Origin: Candidatus Rhodobacter oscarellae
GTDB taxonomy: Bacteria > Pseudomonadota > Alphaproteobacteria > Rhodobacterales > Rhodobacteraceae
Length of the DNA: 64,000 nt
Assembly: GCF_001078595.1 (NCBI RefSeq)
Contig: NZ_LFTY01000002.1
Coordinates: forward strand, 3,358,862-3,422,861
Direction: 5' to 3'
Under the pieces are notes generated by a model, which did not search any database, was not told the origin of the DNA, and saw only the letters and a program-made list of their open reading frames with translations. The position numbers were made by a program, and so were the translations under genes. Shown here one piece after another: positions 61,683-64,000 of this stretch. Every line of letters starts with the position of its first letter. Position 1 is the stretch's first letter.

Positions 61683-62096
61683 GTCCCGCCCTCTGCTCTA
61701 TGCGCTCAACTTTGGTAATCCGCCTGATGCCAGAACCCAAGCGCTTCTCGCCCCACGGCGCGCCCATCGCTCTCCCACGCGCAGAACCTTAATGTTTCAT
61801 GAGTCGCGCGCACGGTCTGTTCATCCCGCCCAATTGCGAGATCGTGCCCGACAAAAGGCCGACATTTTGCCGACAAAAGGCCGACGCCGAATTCCTCAAG
61901 AAATCATGCGCTTAACCACCGATTCGCGGCAAAAGTGCGATTTCGCTTGATTTTGCAGCTCTTCCGGCCCATACGGCACGCGCTATTGTTACCCCCTTTC
62001 GACCACTGTCTCGCTTTTGGCTGCAGTCTCTCGAACAGGACTGACTAAGCCGGGCGCCCGCACCCCCGCGGGGCGCATCATTAAGGAGACACACAG
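61683..62096. other. 414-bp region upstream of the cold-shock gene
   Basis: No gene is supported. It contains a 16-bp direct repeat (61848-61885), AT-richer sequence near 61900-62000 where the csp promoter probably lies (TTGATT at about 61947 with CATACG 17 bases on), and an approximately 100-base untranslated leader, a usual feature of cold-shock genes whose leaders control translation. Confidence 0.5.
61848..61885. repeat. 16-bp direct repeat upstream of csp
   Basis: CCGACAAAAGGCCGAC at 61848-61863 and again at 61870-61885, period 22 bases (about two helical turns), with ATTTTG between. Phasing suits a pair of regulator sites on one face of the DNA. Confidence 0.7.
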
Positions 62097-62303
62097 ATGG
62101 CCAGCGGCACTGTGAAATGGTTTAACACCGACAAAGGCTATGGCTTTATTGCGCCTGACGCCGGCGGCAAGGACGTTTTCGTCCACATCTCGGCCGTAGA
62201 GCGTTCGGGCCTGACCGGGCTTGCCGACAACCAGAAGGTCAACTTCGACATCGAAGATGGCCGCGACGGTCGTCAGGCTGCGGTGAACCTCACCCTCGCC
62301 TAA
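62097..62303 (+). CDS. cold-shock protein (CspA family)
   Basis: 68 residues, one cold-shock domain. ASGTVKWFNTDKGYGFIAPD contains RNP1 (KGYGFIAP), GGKDVFVHISAVERSG contains RNP2 (VFVHIS). It binds single-stranded RNA and acts as an RNA chaperone. The ribosome site is TTAAGGAG, 8 bases upstream of ATG 62097. A direct repeat lies about 210-250 bases upstream. A GC hairpin follows the stop. Confidence 0.96.
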   Translation: MASGTVKWFNTDKGYGFIAPDAGGKDVFVHISAVERSGLTGLADNQKVNFDIEDGRDGRQAAVNLTLA

Positions 62304-62327
62304 CGCGTTGTAATATCTGACAATGAG

Positions 62328-62352
62328 GCGGGCGGCATGCGCCCGCTTCTCT
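62328..62352 (+). terminator. terminator of the cold-shock gene
   Basis: GCGGGCG, loop GCATG, CGCCCGC, then TTCTCTATTCC. The stem is perfect (7 bp); the T-tract is weak. Confidence 0.6.
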
Positions 62353-62369
62353 ATTCCTACGGCTGAAGC

Positions 62370-62519
62370 CTAGTGCAGCAGCCACCTGATGATCTTGGAC
62401 AGGCGGCGCCCAAACAGGCGCAGTCCGGTGTCCTCTTGCGGCAGCCTGCCGTCCTTGCCATTCCAATGCGCCCAATGGCTCTGCACCTTGAAGTCATCGT
62501 TGATCATTTTGTTTTGCAT
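62370..62519 (-). CDS. possible small protein, 49 residues
   Basis: ATG 62519 to stop at 62370. It reads MQNKMINDDFKVQSHWAHWN and continues with GKDGRLPQEDTGLRLFGRRL and ends KIIRWLLH: polar, basic C-terminus with an amphipathic helix. It looks more like real protein than a chance frame, but the ribosome site is weak (GGGTGGGGGCC) and no family is recognised. Convergent with the cold-shock gene. Confidence 0.4.
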   Translation of the reverse strand: MQNKMINDDFKVQSHWAHWNGKDGRLPQEDTGLRLFGRRLSKIIRWLLH

Positions 62520-62649
62520 GAAGGCCCCCACCCAGAAAGCGACTTTGGTAAGGCGCTTTTGGTGCTGAAATGGGGCGGGAATGTGGCCGGAAGCGCCTCG
62601 AATTCGAAACAAAGTGTTTCGATTGCTTCGTAATCTAACCGATTCGACC

Positions 62650-63027
62650 CTACTGACCCTCGGCGCGCAGCACGGCATGCCCGCTATGGTCGTGGAAGCT
62701 GTCGTAATGCACCGAGATGCGATGAACATCCCGCCCAAGCGCGCGACCGCGGAGCTTTATCCAGCTGGTGCAGTGATCGCGCGGAAGGCGCAGATTGACC
62801 GGCACTGTCCTGTGCCCGCCATTGCGCAGAAACACGTCCAGCCAAAGCACATGCACATGCCCGCGCGTGGCGCAAAGGCGCAGATCCCGAGAGCGCTCGC
62901 GGTCAGGGGCCTTTAGAAAGGCAATGTCCGTGCCCGGGTAAAGCGTCATCTGACCCAGGGATCCGGCCGCCTGCGCCGCAGGGGCAAGCAGTGACAAAGC
63001 GAGAGCGGCGGCGAACAAGGTGCGCAT
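62650..63027 (-). CDS. small exported protein, 125 residues
   Basis: Start ATG 63027 (MRTLFAAALALSLLAPAAQA, a clear signal peptide). The mature part is beta-rich: SLGQMTLYPGTDIAFLKAPD, LRLCATRGHVHVLWLDVFLR, VPVNLRLPRDHCTSWIKLRG, HRISVHYDSFHDHSGHAVLR. Layout resembles DUF2541-type exported proteins, but I am unsure. Two cysteines may form a disulfide; seven or more histidines suggest metal binding. Divergent from the phosphatase gene across 133 bases. Confidence 0.75.
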   Translation of the reverse strand: MRTLFAAALALSLLAPAAQAAGSLGQMTLYPGTDIAFLKAPDRERSRDLRLCATRGHVHVLWLDVFLRNGGHRTVPVNLRLPRDHCTSWIKLRGRALGRDVHRISVHYDSFHDHSGHAVLRAEGQ

Positions 63028-63160
63028 GGGAATCCCTCCGAGCAAGTAAAGCTGACTATACCGTCGCATTGGGCCGCGCCTGGCGCAAGGGCGGCAGCTT
63101 ATGCGGCTTTTTTGCGATTCCCAGTTCCAAACGCGCGCGATTTGTTCAAAACTGCGCGGT

Positions 63161-63643
63161 ATGCGACCTGTTCGACTGATCCTGGGGCTCTTGACGCTGC
63201 TTGCCGCCTGCGCGGCACCTGGCCAAGTGTCGGTTCCTCCCGAGACCACGTTGATCATTCTGCGCCACGCGGATCGCGTGGGCGAGGACCTGACCGAGCA
63301 GGGCATCGCCCGGGCCGAGGCGCTGGTTGCCGCGCTTGAAGGGGTGCCCATCGACGCCATCTATGCGCCCGGCATAAAGCGCAACCTGGAAACCGCGGTG
63401 CCGCTGGCCCGCGCGCGCGGCCTGACCGTACAGCGCATCCCGGCCGAGAACCCCGCCGCGCAGCTCATGGCCTCTGGGGCGGGCAAGACCATTGTTTGGA
63501 TTGGCAATAAGGGCAACTTGCAGTCGATCTGGGACGCGATCTCGGCCCCCGAGCCGCCGCCTTTGAACTACGGTGACCTGTTCTTTGTGACCCGCGCCCG
63601 GGTCGGCTCGCCTTTGGTCGAGCGGCGACGGGTGGAGCCCTAG
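63161..63643 (+). CDS. histidine phosphatase-family lipoprotein
   Basis: 160 residues from ATG 63161 (MRPVRLILGLLTLLAACAAP), with a lipobox LAAC. TTLIILRHADRVGEDLTEQG carries the RHx catalytic phosphohistidine motif, YAPGIKRNLETAVPLARARG the second conserved Arg region, and a late VWIGNKGNLQSIWDAI in place of the usual second-His GH block (here GNKGN), so the proton-donor His is not obvious. It may be a periplasmic phosphatase or an inactive relative. Ends one base before the next gene's ATG. Confidence 0.85.
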   Translation: MRPVRLILGLLTLLAACAAPGQVSVPPETTLIILRHADRVGEDLTEQGIARAEALVAALEGVPIDAIYAPGIKRNLETAVPLARARGLTVQRIPAENPAAQLMASGAGKTIVWIGNKGNLQSIWDAISAPEPPPLNYGDLFFVTRARVGSPLVERRRVEP

Positions 63644-63898
63644 ATGGATCTCAGCTTTACCTGGATCGATTGGGTCGGCGTCTTGGGCTCGCTCTGCATC
63701 GCCAGTGCCTATCTGGCGGTGACGCGCGGCTGGGTGGACCCCGAACGCCCGGCCTTCAATCTGTGGAACCTTCTGGGCGCGCTGCTGATCCTGTTTAGCC
63801 TCTATTTCGAGCCAGTGCCCGGGGCGATCCTGATCGAGCTGTTCTGGATCCTCATCGCGGGCAGCGCGCTGCTGCGCTACGCACGACGCAGCAGGTGA
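63644..63898 (+). CDS. CBU_0592-type small membrane protein
   Basis: 84 residues with three membrane segments (TWIDWVGVLGSLCIASAYLA, AFNLWNLLGALLILFSLYF and AILIELFWILIAGSALLRYA). The W..G..G......Y pattern with FNLWNLLGALLI is that of the CBU_0592 family of unknown function. It starts directly after the phosphatase stop, so the two form an operon. Confidence 0.85.
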   Translation: MDLSFTWIDWVGVLGSLCIASAYLAVTRGWVDPERPAFNLWNLLGALLILFSLYFEPVPGAILIELFWILIAGSALLRYARRSR

Positions 63899-63947
63899 AC
63901 ATATTTTCGCCACAGATCTGTGTATGATGCCCGGTGGGAGATGTGTT

Positions 63948-64000
63948 ATGCGTAATCTGTTTCAAAAGAGACAAGCCGGTGGCGCCTCGGGCGCGTTATA
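63948..64000 (+). CDS. 5' end of an unidentified gene (partial)
   Basis: ATG 63948 preceded by GGTGGGAG; the first 17 codons read MRNLFQKRQAGGASGAL before the window ends. Too short to identify. A plausible promoter area (TTTTCG... TATGAT) precedes it at about 63903-63928. Confidence 0.45.
   Translation, partial: MRNLFQKRQAGGASGAL

Noticed and set aside
61257-61950. Plus-strand open frames opposite and after the DUF2938 gene
   Set aside because: They are shadows of the minus-strand membrane gene and of the csp leader; no ribosome sites or family similarity.

Overview
The window is 64 kb of densely packed, GC-rich (about two thirds G+C by eye) bacterial chromosome. Gene content points to an alphaproteobacterium of the Rhodobacteraceae (roseobacter-like): a purine ABC importer next to xdhABC, an aerobic-type cob cluster with a CbiG-CobJ fusion, a Hint_2-type protein, three tandem peptide deformylase paralogues beside fmt, DUF2125/DUF1244/DUF6732-type proteins and the rpoZ-rsh-DUF2062-pdxJ order. 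Family assignment is inference; no rRNA is present to confirm it. No CRISPR array and no prophage were seen.

Layout. 1-8.2 kb: xdhABC followed by a BMP-type purine/nucleoside ABC importer (ATPase, two permeases, binding protein); the first permease gene is frameshifted. 8.3-14.5 kb: a small two-gene cassette of unknown function, a DAO-family flavoenzyme, a Hint-domain protein, a short membrane protein and a dimethylglycine/sarcosine dehydrogenase-like flavoenzyme. 14.6-15.4 kb: a scar with a truncated TIR-domain gene running into an ORF6N (phage-type) gene. 15.4-20.9 kb: pdxJ, DUF2062, (p)ppGpp synthetase/hydrolase, rpoZ, folK and a divergent NYN-domain gene. 21-28.4 kb: ispH, LysE-type exporter, DUF3429, methyltransferase, rnhA, two overlapping small secreted paralogues, DUF1244, two small membrane proteins, fmt and three def-like genes. 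28.5-32 kb: PatB-type C-S lyase, then kbl-tdh (threonine to glycine plus acetyl-CoA), then a repeat-bearing 593-bp gap with no gene. 33-40.2 kb: a tightly coupled cobalamin operon (DUF6732, cbiX, cobH, cobL, cobI, cbiG-cobJ, an unknown protein, cobM); the adenosyltransferase of the same pathway is at 49 kb. 40.4-51.2 kb: enoyl-CoA hydratase and SDR, DUF2125, pmbA, cysQ-like, lipoprotein, waaA, lpxK, adenosyltransferase, SDR, SH3 protein. 51.3-57 kb: parC, lipoprotein, tuf, an IS30-like transposase remnant, a methyltransferase-like gene and tRNA-Trp. 57-64 kb: secreted protein, ettA, an AT-rich island with a peptidoglycan-binding-domain protein and a 58-residue membrane protein, DUF2938, a cold-shock gene and several small envelope proteins.

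Most genes form tight co-directional runs with 4-base ATGA/GTGA overlaps, so translational coupling is common. The points most worth following up are: a G-rich intergenic element present three times, twice close to perfect CtrA-type sites and twice in gaps that need no promoter; the 78+132-residue cassette; the unknown protein translationally coupled on both sides inside the cob operon; a deformylase paralogue lacking catalytic residues; the TIR/ORF6N scar; and the AT-rich island behind a duplicated ettA tail.
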